64,000 nt of DNA from an uncultured bacterium (GTDB taxonomy: Bacteria; Cyanobacteriota; Vampirovibrionia; Gastranaerophilales; Gastranaerophilaceae). Under the pieces are notes generated by a model. That model saw only the letters and a list, made by a program, of their open reading frames with translations. It was not told where the DNA came from and did no database searches. Below, piece by piece: positions 9,619 through 18,117 of this stretch (the first letter of the stretch is position 1; the number at the start of each line of letters is the position of its first letter). The DNA lies in assembly GCA_947073645.1 (NCBI GenBank), contig CAMTMK010000003.1, forward strand, positions 1 to 64,000. The letters are read 5' to 3'. Made by a program: the position numbers and the translations under genes.

Positions 9619-12030
9619 ATGATTAAAAAAGTTTATGCTTCTCTGCTTGCTGTTTTAGGGCTTATTGCACCTGCTTTTGCAAGTGAAGCTGATTTAGTTG
9701 TTCCGAGCATCAAAGATGCAAATCCCGATTTCTATACTTATTTGCTTATAGGTATTGGGATTTCGGTTATTGGTTTGGTGTTTGGATTTGTTGAATTTTT
9801 CAGAATTAAAAAATTAGATGTTCACGCCAAAATGGCTGAGGTTGGTAATACTATTTTTGAAACCTGTAAGACTTATCTTGTACAGCAAGGTAAATTCTTG
9901 TTTGTATTGGAAGTTTTAATTGGTTTGTGTATTGCATTTTATTTCGGATACTTACAGCATATGCCTTTGAACCATGTATTGATTATTTTGGCTTGGTCGG
10001 TAATCGGTATTTTAGGCTCTTATGCAGTTGCTTGGTTTGGTATCAGAATGAATACTCTCGCAAATGCAAGAACCGCATTTGTATCATTAAAGGGAAATCC
10101 TTTAAATATCTTGAATATTCCTTTAAAAGCGGGGATGTCAATTGGTGTTTGCCTTGTATCTGTTGAACTTATTTTAATGTTGACTATTTTGTTATTTGTA
10201 CCGGGTGAAATTGCAGGTGCTTGTTTTATCGGTTTCGCAATCGGTGAAAGTTTGGGTGCTTCTGCATTACGTGTTGCAGGCGGTATCTTTACAAAAATTG
10301 CTGATATCGGCTCAGACTTGATGAAAATTCAATTCGGTATTAAAGAAGATGACCCGAGAAATCCTGGTGTAATCGCTGACTGTACAGGCGACAATGCAGG
10401 GGATTCTGTAGGCCCTACTGCTGATGGTTTCGAAACTTATGGTGTAACCGGAGTTGCACTTGTTTCATTCATCTTGCTTGCAGTTGCTGGCGAAGCTAAT
10501 CAAGTTCAATTATTGACTTGGATTTTTGTTATGAGATTTTTGATGATTGTAACATCAGTTGTTGCCTATTGGATTAACGGTGTTGCTGACAGAATTTATG
10601 CAGCAAAAACAAATAAATTCGATTTTGAAAAACCGTTAACTAACCTTGTTTGGTTAACTTCAATTTTATCAATTGTAATGACATTTGGGGTAAGCAAATG
10701 GTTATTGTCTGATATGGGCGGAAACTTGTGGTTAATACTTTCTGCAATTATTTCTTGCGGAACTTTAGGTGCTGCATTAATCCCTGAATTTACAAAAATA
10801 TTTACATCTCCAAAAGCAAAACACACAGAAGAAGTTGTTACTGCATCTCGTGAAGGCGGTTCATCATTGACAATCCTTTCTGGTATTGTTGCAGGTAACT
10901 TCTCATCTTTCTGGATTGGTATGGTAATTGTTCTATTAATGGGACTTGCATATTTTGCATCAACTTATATCCCTGAAAATGTAATGATTTACAGCTCAGT
11001 ATTTGCATTTGGTTTAGTAGCGTTCGGTTTCCTTGGTATGGGACCTGTTACAATCGCTGTTGATAGTTACGGTCCTGTTACAGATAATGCTCAATCAGTT
11101 TATGAATTGTCTTTAATCGAGGATGTTTCAGCAGAAGAAATCGAAAAAGAATATGGTTTCAAACCTGATTTCGAAAATGCTAAAAAATACTTGGAAGAAA
11201 ACGATGGTGCGGGAAATACATTCAAAGCAACTTCAAAACCTGTATTGATTGGTACAGCTGTTGTTGGTGCTACAACAATGATTTTCTCACTAATCCTTGT
11301 AATTAAATCAACTTTAGGTATTGAACCTGAAATGATTTTGAATATGTTAAATCCATATACATTGCTTGGTTTGTTATCAGGCGGTGCAGTAATTTACTGG
11401 TTCTCAGGCGCTTCTATGCAGGCTGTTACAACAGGTGCTTACAGAGCGACAGAATATATTAAAGATAATATTAAACTTGATGATGAAGGCTGCAAATCTG
11501 CTAATGTTGCGAATTCAAAAGAAGTTGTAAAAATTTGTACTCAATATGCACAAAAAGGTATGATTAATATCTTTATCGCATTGTTTGCATTTGCACTTGC
11601 TTTTGCATGTCTTTCAGCTCCTGTTGGCGGAAGCTCTCCAGTGGCATTCTTCGTAAGCTATCTTGTAGCAATTGCTGTATTTGGTTTATTCCAAGCTGTA
11701 TTTATGGCAAATGCAGGCGGATGTTGGGATAATGCTAAGAAAATCGTAGAGGTTGACTTGGCAGAAAAAGGAACTCCGCTACATGAAGCAACTGTTGTCG
11801 GCGACACTGTAGGTGACCCGTTCAAAGACACATCATCAGTTGCTATGAACCCGATTATCAAATTTACGACATTATTCGGACTTCTTGCAATGGAAATTGC
11901 TATTTCTGAAAACTTCAGAAACATTGCACCTATTGCAGGCTGGGTATTCCTTGTAATATCATTGATATTCGTAATTCGTTCATTCTATGCGATGCGAATA
12001 CCGCAAGCCTTGCAGAGGAATGAGCGTTAG
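9619..12030 (+). CDS. hppA: Membrane-bound ion-pumping pyrophosphatase
   Basis: Inner-membrane enzyme that couples pyrophosphate hydrolysis to H+ (or Na+) pumping. It has 803 residues and many membrane helices. Signature motifs are present: the DCTGDNAGDSVGPTADGFETY substrate loop, GGCWDNAKK and GDTVGDPFKDTSS. In the AGNTFKATSK segment a Lys takes the position that is Ala in K+-dependent enzymes (GNTxAA), which in this family marks K+-independent, usually proton-pumping, members. The last ten or so codons after FYAMRI fall inside a structured repeat-like sequence that supplies the stop codon, so the original C-terminus may have been different. Confidence 0.95.
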   Translation: MIKKVYASLLAVLGLIAPAFASEADLVVPSIKDANPDFYTYLLIGIGISVIGLVFGFVEFFRIKKLDVHAKMAEVGNTIFETCKTYLVQQGKFLFVLEVLIGLCIAFYFGYLQHMPLNHVLIILAWSVIGILGSYAVAWFGIRMNTLANARTAFVSLKGNPLNILNIPLKAGMSIGVCLVSVELILMLTILLFVPGEIAGACFIGFAIGESLGASALRVAGGIFTKIADIGSDLMKIQFGIKEDDPRNPGVIADCTGDNAGDSVGPTADGFETYGVTGVALVSFILLAVAGEANQVQLLTWIFVMRFLMIVTSVVAYWINGVADRIYAAKTNKFDFEKPLTNLVWLTSILSIVMTFGVSKWLLSDMGGNLWLILSAIISCGTLGAALIPEFTKIFTSPKAKHTEEVVTASREGGSSLTILSGIVAGNFSSFWIGMVIVLLMGLAYFASTYIPENVMIYSSVFAFGLVAFGFLGMGPVTIAVDSYGPVTDNAQSVYELSLIEDVSAEEIEKEYGFKPDFENAKKYLEENDGAGNTFKATSKPVLIGTAVVGATTMIFSLILVIKSTLGIEPEMILNMLNPYTLLGLLSGGAVIYWFSGASMQAVTTGAYRATEYIKDNIKLDDEGCKSANVANSKEVVKICTQYAQKGMINIFIALFAFALAFACLSAPVGGSSPVAFFVSYLVAIAVFGLFQAVFMANAGGCWDNAKKIVEVDLAEKGTPLHEATVVGDTVGDPFKDTSSVAMNPIIKFTTLFGLLAMEIAISENFRNIAPIAGWVFLVISLIFVIRSFYAMRIPQALQRNER

Positions 12031-12100
12031 CGAAAGCTGAATACTTATCAACGAAAATTTGTTTCGTTGTAAGTATGAGCGATTCCGTTTAATGCAAGGC
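12007..12100 (+). other. Structured repeat-like element at the hppA 3' end
   Basis: Outer helix GCCTTGCA (12007-12014) pairs with TGCAAGGC (12093-12100), then GGAAT with ATTCC. Inside are a small TTAGC-GAAA-GCTGA hairpin and a stem of ACTTATCAACGAAA against TTTCGTTGTAAGT with one bulge. It overlaps the end of hppA. Compensating pairing suggests a folded RNA or a palindromic intergenic repeat. No second copy was seen in the window. Confidence 0.45.
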
Positions 12101-12118
12101 ACAGAATAATAAACAATA

Positions 12119-12148
12119 AAAAGACACCTCGAAAGGGGTGCTTTTTAT
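12119..12148 (+). terminator. Terminator after hppA
   Basis: AAG-A-CACCTC, GAAA loop, GGGGTG-C-TTTTT, followed by ATTTTG. One A/C mismatch in the stem. Confidence 0.7.
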
Positions 12149-12192
12149 TTTGTTTGTGCTACCATGAGAGTACGAAAGATTAGAGGAAAATT

Positions 12193-13197
12193 ATGGGATT
12201 AACAGTATACTTAGGAATAGATGTCGGCTCGGTTACGACAAAATTAGCGTTAGTAGATGAAAACGGGAAACATGTTGACAGTTATATGCTTAAGACTGCC
12301 GGTAAACCTGTTATGGCAGTGCAAAACGGTTTGACAGAACTTTTCAAAAAAAGAATTACCGATTATGAGGTAAAAGGTGTTGGTACAACAGGTTCAGGCA
12401 GAAACCTAGCGGGTGCATTAGTTGGTGCTGATGTTGTTAAAAACGAAATTACAGCTCACGCGGTTGCGGCAAGTATTAATGTTCCAGGGGTTCAAACAAT
12501 TTTGGAAATCGGTGGTCAGGATAGTAAAATTATCATTCTCCGCGACGGTATCGTAACTGATTTTGCTATGAATACAGTTTGCGCAGCAGGTACAGGTTCT
12601 TTCCTTGATCATCAGGCTCAAAGACTTAATGTTCCTATCGAACTTTTTGGTGAAACTGCATTAAAATCTCAAAACCCTGCACGTATTGCAGGACGCTGCG
12701 GTGTTTTTGCGGAAAGTGACTTAATCCATAAACAGCAATTGGGTTATCCTGTTGAAGATTTATTGTACGGGCTTTGTCAGGCACTTGTAAGAAATTATCT
12801 TGCAAACCTTGCTTTGGGTAAAGAATTACTTCCAGTATTTTCTTTCCAGGGCGGTGTTGCAACAAACACAGGTATGGTAAAAGCTTTTGAAGAAGCACTC
12901 GGACATAAAGTTATTGTTCCTGAAAATCACCAGACAATGGGAGCAATCGGGGCTGCGCTGTTAGCTATGGAAAACCATCAGTATACAGAAGCGGAAACAA
13001 AATTTAAAGGCTGGCAGGTTGCAGATATGTCGTTCCATTCAATAACTTGTGACTGTACTGGTTGTTCAAACAGTTGTGAAGTTATTACAATTGTTGAAGG
13101 CGGTGATGATATTAATCATGTTGAAAACATTAAAGATATTAAAGGTAATATTATCGCACGCTGGGGCGGAACTTGCGGAAGATGGGATATAAACTAG
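12193..13197 (+). CDS. 2-hydroxyacyl-CoA dehydratase activator-like ATPase (BadF/HgdC family)
   Basis: ASKHA-fold ATPase related to HgdC and the N-terminal part of large CoA-substrate activase proteins. The phosphate loops GIDVGSVTTK and GGQDSK are clear, as is NTVCAAGTGSFLD. ARIAGRCGVFAESD holds the Cys expected to help bind a [4Fe-4S] cluster at the dimer interface. At 334 residues it is longer than HgdC (about 260). The extra C-terminal part carries a Cys cluster (CDCTGCSNSCEV) and a CGRW end typical of the longer COG1924-type proteins. No dehydratase subunits are in the window, so its client is unknown. Followed by a Cys-rich YkgJ-family gene. Confidence 0.82.
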   Translation: MGLTVYLGIDVGSVTTKLALVDENGKHVDSYMLKTAGKPVMAVQNGLTELFKKRITDYEVKGVGTTGSGRNLAGALVGADVVKNEITAHAVAASINVPGVQTILEIGGQDSKIIILRDGIVTDFAMNTVCAAGTGSFLDHQAQRLNVPIELFGETALKSQNPARIAGRCGVFAESDLIHKQQLGYPVEDLLYGLCQALVRNYLANLALGKELLPVFSFQGGVATNTGMVKAFEEALGHKVIVPENHQTMGAIGAALLAMENHQYTEAETKFKGWQVADMSFHSITCDCTGCSNSCEVITIVEGGDDINHVENIKDIKGNIIARWGGTCGRWDIN

Positions 13198-13253
13198 TGG
13201 CGGATTTGAATTCCAAAATAAATTCCATGAAAAAGAAATACCGTGAGATTTTT

Positions 13254-13868
13254 ATGACTTCTGTTGAAGCTATAAAACAGCGTGTGGATGAAATTAAGCC
13301 TGAAGGGTTCGAAGGCGATATTTTTGATAAGTTTGAAAAAAACAGTACAGGTGCACAATGGCAATCAGCTGTATTAGAAATGTTTGAAAAAGATATTTCC
13401 CATGAAATTTATCGAAAATGGAAGGAAATCCTTGCATACAGAGAAAATTTTCACTGCAAAGGTTGTGCGACTTGCTGTAATCTCGCTTGTTCTGAGTTTT
13501 CGCCAGAACAGTTAAAAGAAAAAGCTAAAAGTGGAGATAAATTTGCAACGCAGTTCACAAGCATTTTTATTCCATATGAAACTAGAGAAGAGGCAGAAAA
13601 GATATATCCGGAATATTTGAAACTCTTAAAAGATACGTTAGATGAGGATGTTTACTTTTATCATTGTCCAAAGCTTACGACGTGCAATCGTTGTTCGGAT
13701 TACGAAAACAGACCCGAAATATGCAGAGTATTCCCAGATAATCCGTTAAGTATTCTGCCTGAATCTTGCGGGTTTTATGAATGGCGTCAGGAAGTTGAAC
13801 CTATTGCTTTGATGCTTCATTCAATGGTAGAAATTATTGATTATTACAAAGAAAAGATACAGCGATGA
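13254..13868 (+). CDS. YkgJ-family cysteine cluster protein
   Basis: Predicted metal- or cluster-binding protein of the YkgJ/UPF0153 type; the biochemical role is unknown. Cysteine motifs are CKGCATCCN near the middle, CPKL..CNRCSDYENRPEICRVFP and SCGFYEW. ATG 13254 is preferred (GTGAG upstream, no overlap with the activase). Upstream in-frame starts at 13230 and 13173 lack a binding site or overlap the previous gene. Its stop overlaps the rlmN ATG, so it belongs to the activase-ykgJ-rlmN-dtd run. A paralogue lies at 18998. Confidence 0.8.
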   Translation: MTSVEAIKQRVDEIKPEGFEGDIFDKFEKNSTGAQWQSAVLEMFEKDISHEIYRKWKEILAYRENFHCKGCATCCNLACSEFSPEQLKEKAKSGDKFATQFTSIFIPYETREEAEKIYPEYLKLLKDTLDEDVYFYHCPKLTTCNRCSDYENRPEICRVFPDNPLSILPESCGFYEWRQEVEPIALMLHSMVEIIDYYKEKIQR

Positions 13869-14884
13869 AAATATTATCAGGACTAAATTTACAAGAAATT
13901 GAACAGATTACGAATGAACTTGGCGCTTCCAAGTTTAGAGCGCGCCAAATTCATAATTGGATTTATTTGAAGTCTGTTAATGAAATTGACGAAATGACGG
14001 ATTTGTCTGTAAAATTCCGCGAGGAGTTAAAAAAAGTTGCAACAGTTTCAGATACAAAGATTAAAGTTAAGCAGGAAAGTTCGGATGGGACTTTGAAATA
14101 TTTATTGGAATTTCCTGACGGAGAATGTGTTGAAACTGTTTTGATGCGTTTTGATAATCGTGCTAATTTAACAGCCTGCGTAAGTTCTCAGGTTGGTTGT
14201 GCTGTGAATTGTTCATTTTGTGCAACGGGTAAGCGCGGATTTATTAGAAATCTTTCATATAAAGAGATTATTGAACAAGTTTTGACAATTCAAAGAGATA
14301 CTGGATTGAAAGTTACAAATATTGTCTTTATGGGACAGGGTGAACCGTTGCTTAATCTTGATAATGTTTTGAAAGCAATGGATATTTTTAATGAAAATTT
14401 CCAAATTGGTGCACGACGTATTACGGTTTCAACATCAGGTATAATCCCCGGGATTGCAAGGCTTGCAGATAATGATATGCAATCAACTCTTGCAATTTCT
14501 TTGCACGCACCAAATCACGAAATCCGTTCGCAGTTGATGCAGATTGAGAATAAGTATCCTATGCCTGAATTAAAAAAAGCACTGAAAAATTACATAGAAA
14601 AAACAGGCAGAAGGATTACGATTGAATATCTTTTAATAAAGGATTTGAATGATACTTTGGAGAGCGCAAAACAGCTTGTGAATTATCTGCACGATTTGAA
14701 ATGTAATATCAATTTGATACCGTATAATCCCACAGAAAAGAATGATTATCAAAAGCCTTCGGGAAATTCTATAATGCGTTTTAAATCTTTACTTGAACAG
14801 TCAGGTAAAAAGGTTACTGTCAGATTGGAACGCGGTGCTGATATTGATGCAGCCTGCGGACAGTTAAGAGGCAAAGTCAAATGA
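13865..14884 (+). CDS. rlmN: Dual-specificity 23S rRNA/tRNA adenine-C2 methyltransferase
   Basis: Radical-SAM enzyme that methylates C2 of A2503 in 23S rRNA and A37 in some tRNAs. The SAM-cluster motif CAVNCSFC gives Cys112, Cys116 and Cys119. The two further conserved cysteines, Cys105 and Cys331 (AACGQLRG), correspond to the reactive pair in E. coli RlmN. Length of 339 residues is typical. It overlaps the ykgJ stop by 4 bp and the dtd start by 4 bp. Confidence 0.96.
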   Translation: MKILSGLNLQEIEQITNELGASKFRARQIHNWIYLKSVNEIDEMTDLSVKFREELKKVATVSDTKIKVKQESSDGTLKYLLEFPDGECVETVLMRFDNRANLTACVSSQVGCAVNCSFCATGKRGFIRNLSYKEIIEQVLTIQRDTGLKVTNIVFMGQGEPLLNLDNVLKAMDIFNENFQIGARRITVSTSGIIPGIARLADNDMQSTLAISLHAPNHEIRSQLMQIENKYPMPELKKALKNYIEKTGRRITIEYLLIKDLNDTLESAKQLVNYLHDLKCNINLIPYNPTEKNDYQKPSGNSIMRFKSLLEQSGKKVTVRLERGADIDAACGQLRGKVK

Positions 14885-15318
14885 AAGCATTAATACAAAG
14901 AGTTAAACGTGCATCAGTCACACTTGATGGCGAACTATATTCTTCAATCGGGGCAGGATTACTTGTTTTTGTCGGTGTTGAGAAAGCCGATGAAAAAATG
15001 AATGCTGAAAAACTTGCTGAAAAAATCTTGAAACTTCGGGTTTTTGAAGATGAAAATGAAAAGATGAATTTGTCTGTATCTGATCTTCAAGGTGAAATTC
15101 TTGTAGTTTCTCAATTTACCCTTTGCGGTGATTGCAAAAAAGGTACTCGCCCTTCATTTGATAATTCTGCACCTTTAGATAAAGCAATTGAGCTTTACGA
15201 ATATTTTGTCAAAAGCATGAAACAAGGCGGGTTGAGTGTTAAGACTGGAAAGTTTCGCGCAATGATGGATGTAGAGCTGGTTAATGACGGGCCTGTTACT
15301 TTTTGGCTTGAAAAATAG
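14881..15318 (+). CDS. dtd: D-aminoacyl-tRNA deacylase
   Basis: Proofreading enzyme that removes D-amino acids (and glycine from tRNA-Ala). The 145-residue chain has the catalytic SQFTL motif near residue 78 and the cross-subunit NDGPVTFWLE end; the Gly-Pro pair is the chirality gate. Starts within the rlmN stop codon region (ATGA overlap), so it is translationally coupled. Last gene of its run. Confidence 0.96.
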   Translation: MKALIQRVKRASVTLDGELYSSIGAGLLVFVGVEKADEKMNAEKLAEKILKLRVFEDENEKMNLSVSDLQGEILVVSQFTLCGDCKKGTRPSFDNSAPLDKAIELYEYFVKSMKQGGLSVKTGKFRAMMDVELVNDGPVTFWLEK

Positions 15319-15319
15319 G

Positions 15320-15356
15320 GCATGCTCTTGCAAAAATTTTTAAAGCATGCTATAAT
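15320..15356 (+). promoter_or_regulatory. Strong promoter with paired GCATGC sites
   Basis: TTGCAA at 15328-15333, 17 bp, TATAAT at 15351-15356. GCATGC occurs twice, at 15320-15325 and 15345-15350, one just upstream of the -35 and one abutting the -10; the second sits in the perfect palindrome AGCATGCT. The placement suggests a repressor operator, which is inference. Confidence 0.7.
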
Positions 15357-15445
15357 TAAATTGCTCTATAGAGAAATCGATTTTTATTTTTTGAGGAGAA
15401 AATTTTTTAACCCGGAATTACGTTATTAATTAAGAGGCTTTCATT

Positions 15446-16462
15446 ATGTATGTAAACAAGTGTATCAAATGTGGTCGTGAGTTTGAAACAAAAAACCCCA
15501 AAAGAGTTATTTGTCCGGATTGTTTGTATCCAGATAAAAATATGATGGTATCATCATCTTCTGCAGATGCGCCAAAAGCGGAAGCACCCGCTCAAGAACC
15601 TTTAAACGGATACAGTGCCGGCGGAAACGATGAAGCTCCGCGTTATTACAGCGCAGGCGGCAACGATCAGCAGCCTAGGTATAACAGACCGCAAAGGTCT
15701 TATAATAACAACTATAATAACAATCGCGGCGGATATAATAATAACCGTCAACAAGGTGGTTATCAACAAAATCGTCAGCAAGGAGGATATAATAGAAATA
15801 ATAATTATAACCGTCCTCAGCAAGGCGGATACAATCGCCCGCAAGGTAATTATCAACAAAACCGTTCACAACAGGGCGGTTATAATAGAGGCGGTTTTAA
15901 TAATAATAGACGTCCTCAACAAGGCGGTTTTAATCGCGGCGGATTTAATAACAGACGTCCGATGCAGAAAAAAGCTCCAAAACAATTGTTGGTAAGTAAA
16001 GAGCAATTAGAACAAATTGAATTGCTGTATAAATTGATGCTTCCTTTGCCAAACCCTGATTGTCACGAAGTTATTGGTGAAAAAATCGGTTTGGAACCAA
16101 GAAAAGTTTTCTTTGGTATCAATCTGGTAAGACAAAAAATGATGCTTCCGAAATTGCCATTCCCAAAACGTAAACTTGCAATTTCGCCAGATCAGCTTTT
16201 TGCTATTAAAAATTTGTATGAACCACTTTTACCACTTCCTCCAATCGGATGTCACAAAATTATTGCGGCTCAATTGAAAATGGATGAATGGCGCGTTCAC
16301 GTAGGTATTGGTTTAATCCGTTCTCAAATGGGATTGGGTCGTTGGAATGAAGACAGACCTGATAAACCGGCTGAATTTCAGAAAAAAGAAGAAACTCCTG
16401 CAGTAGAAGAGACTAAACCAAAAAGAGGCAGAAAAAAGAAAACGGAAGAACCTGCTGAGTAG
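15446..16462 (+). CDS. Zinc-ribbon protein with Gly/Asn/Gln/Tyr-rich low-complexity region and two C-terminal repeats
   Basis: No known family recognised. Residues 1-35 form a zinc ribbon (CIKC...CPDC). Residues about 55-175 are a low-complexity segment of QGGYNR, NNNR and RGG-like units, predicted disordered. Two homologous repeats of about 58 residues follow (about 182-245 and 246-300), sharing SxxQLxxIxxLY, LPLP, CHxxI and GIxLIRxQM; they look helical. The tail is Lys/Glu-rich. Arg/Gly-rich disorder plus a basic tail suggests RNA binding. It is the first gene before rimM-trmD (2-bp gap), the position often held by rpsP or a KH protein. A 90-nt leader follows the promoter. Confidence 0.8.
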   Translation: MYVNKCIKCGREFETKNPKRVICPDCLYPDKNMMVSSSSADAPKAEAPAQEPLNGYSAGGNDEAPRYYSAGGNDQQPRYNRPQRSYNNNYNNNRGGYNNNRQQGGYQQNRQQGGYNRNNNYNRPQQGGYNRPQGNYQQNRSQQGGYNRGGFNNNRRPQQGGFNRGGFNNRRPMQKKAPKQLLVSKEQLEQIELLYKLMLPLPNPDCHEVIGEKIGLEPRKVFFGINLVRQKMMLPKLPFPKRKLAISPDQLFAIKNLYEPLLPLPPIGCHKIIAAQLKMDEWRVHVGIGLIRSQMGLGRWNEDRPDKPAEFQKKEETPAVEETKPKRGRKKKTEEPAE

Positions 16463-16464
16463 TT

Positions 16465-16977
16465 ATGGCGAAGTTTGTTTCTGTAGGTAAGATATTAAAT
16501 TTTCATGGAATTAAGGGGGAAGCCAAAGTAGGCTTTACTAAAAATCAAGAAGATTTTTTCTGTTCCCTTGAAGAAGTTTATATTAAAAAAGAACAAGATT
16601 ATGTGCTTTTGAATATTATGAGTTCAAGATTACACAAAAACTTTGCATTGGTAAAATTTGAAGGAATAAATTCCATTGATGAACTTTTGCCTTATAAAGG
16701 TGCGTTTTTGTATGTTCAGGAAGATACGATAAGAGAAAATCTTGAAGAAGATGAGTTTTTGATTGATGAACTTGTCGGATTGGAAATTTTTGATAACGAG
16801 GGCAAAAAACAGGGGTTTGTTGTTGGAGTTTCAAATAACGGAGCTCATGATATGTTGTCAGTTAAGACAAATTCAAAAAAAATTGTTCTAGTTCCGTTTG
16901 TAAAAGCTATTGTGACTGATGTCAGCATTAAAGACAAAAAAATATTTATCAATAATCTAGAGGGATTGTTGGAATGA
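16465..16977 (+). CDS. rimM: 16S rRNA processing protein RimM
   Basis: Ribosome maturation factor for the 30S subunit head, binding ribosomal protein S19. 170 residues, with the N-terminal beta barrel (VGKILNFHGIKGEAKV) and a C-terminal PRC-barrel (DELVGLEIFDNEGKKQG). The stop overlaps trmD by 4 bp. Confidence 0.94.
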   Translation: MAKFVSVGKILNFHGIKGEAKVGFTKNQEDFFCSLEEVYIKKEQDYVLLNIMSSRLHKNFALVKFEGINSIDELLPYKGAFLYVQEDTIRENLEEDEFLIDELVGLEIFDNEGKKQGFVVGVSNNGAHDMLSVKTNSKKIVLVPFVKAIVTDVSIKDKKIFINNLEGLLE

Positions 16978-17666
16978 TATTTGATGTATTAACTCTTTTT
17001 CCGGAAATGATTCAAGAGCATTGCAGGCACAGCATATTGAAACGTGCAATTGAAAAAGAGGTTTTTAGTGTTAATACTATTAATCCGCGCGATTTTACAT
17101 TGGATAAGCATAAAAAAGTTGATGATACACCTTATGGCGGCGGTGCTGGAATGGTTTTAATGGCACAGCCTTATGTTGATGCTTATGAAAGTGTTAAGCA
17201 GTGTGAAAATTCGATTACTGTTATGCTTTCTCCACAAGGGGAGCCTTTGTGTGATAAAGTAGTTAATGAACTTGCTCAATTTGAACAAATAATAATGCTT
17301 TGCGGGCATTATGAGGGATTTGACGAGCGTATAAGAGAGATTATCAAGCCTAGAGAAATTTCTCTCGGAGATTTTGTTTTAACAGGCGGAGAATTGCCTG
17401 CACTTTGTTTGATTGATGCGGTGAGCCGTAAGATTGAAGGAACTTTAGGTAAGATTGAATCTGCTGATGAAGATAGTTTTTCGAACGGGCTAATAGAATA
17501 TCCGCATTATACAAAGCCAAGAGAATATAGAGGATTGGAAGTTCCTGAGGTTTTGTTGAACGGAAATCATAAAGAAATCAATAAATTTAGACTTCAAAAA
17601 AGTATTGAGCGTACAAAAGCCAAACGTCCAGATTTATATGAAAAGTATATTAAAACTTGCGGTTAA
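16974..17666 (+). CDS. trmD: tRNA (guanine-N1-)-methyltransferase TrmD
   Basis: SPOUT methyltransferase that makes m1G37 in tRNAs. The trefoil-knot motifs CGHYEGFDERI and LGDFVLTGGELPAL bind SAM, and the C-terminal DNA-like helical domain is present. 230 residues. rplS does not follow; instead a convergent gene overlaps the last 17 bp. Confidence 0.96.
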   Translation: MIFDVLTLFPEMIQEHCRHSILKRAIEKEVFSVNTINPRDFTLDKHKKVDDTPYGGGAGMVLMAQPYVDAYESVKQCENSITVMLSPQGEPLCDKVVNELAQFEQIIMLCGHYEGFDERIREIIKPREISLGDFVLTGGELPALCLIDAVSRKIEGTLGKIESADEDSFSNGLIEYPHYTKPREYRGLEVPEVLLNGNHKEINKFRLQKSIERTKAKRPDLYEKYIKTCG

Positions 17667-18117
17667 GATCATTATAATGACCAAATCCAAGGACATCTTT
17701 AAAGAACTTGAAGCCTGCATAAATTCCAAGGCCGATTGCAGAGCCTTTTGCCCACTTACCTTTGCCAAGAAGTGCACCTAACCCTAATCCAAGCGGAACA
17801 ACGCTATTTACAAGCATTGAGCCAAAGCCTTTAAAGTATCCTAGTGCAGAATTTACGAAATGGCGCGAGTTACTTTCCATTTCAAATCTGTGGACTTCAT
17901 CTTTAAGTTTTGATGTTGTCATACTTGGACTTGAAAGATATTGAGTATTGCTGAATGTTTCAGCACAGGCATCTGCATCTTTTGATTTTGAATAAACGTC
18001 AGATTGAAGTTTGCCGACGATATGTGAATCGTATGCAACAACACCTAATGCTCCCAAGCCGATTGCTTTTGGAAGGTATTTAACAAAACTGGTTTTTGCT
18101 GATCTGATAATACTCAT
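17650..18117 (-). CDS. Hypothetical protein with hydrophobic glycine-rich segments
   Basis: Unknown. 155 residues. Two Gly/Leu-rich hydrophobic segments (about residues 15-30 and 100-140) could be membrane-embedded. It overlaps the upstream gene by 1 bp (stop/start TAATG-type), so the two are probably co-translated. It ends inside the 3' end of trmD on the other strand. Confidence 0.7.
   Translation of the reverse strand: MSIIRSAKTSFVKYLPKAIGLGALGVVAYDSHIVGKLQSDVYSKSKDADACAETFSNTQYLSSPSMTTSKLKDEVHRFEMESNSRHFVNSALGYFKGFGSMLVNSVVPLGLGLGALLGKGKWAKGSAIGLGIYAGFKFFKDVLGFGHYNDLNRKF

Noticed and set aside
15602..15995. Long overlapping frames on both strands within the low-complexity gene
   Set aside because: They arise from the repetitive QGGYNR coding sequence and have no start signals.
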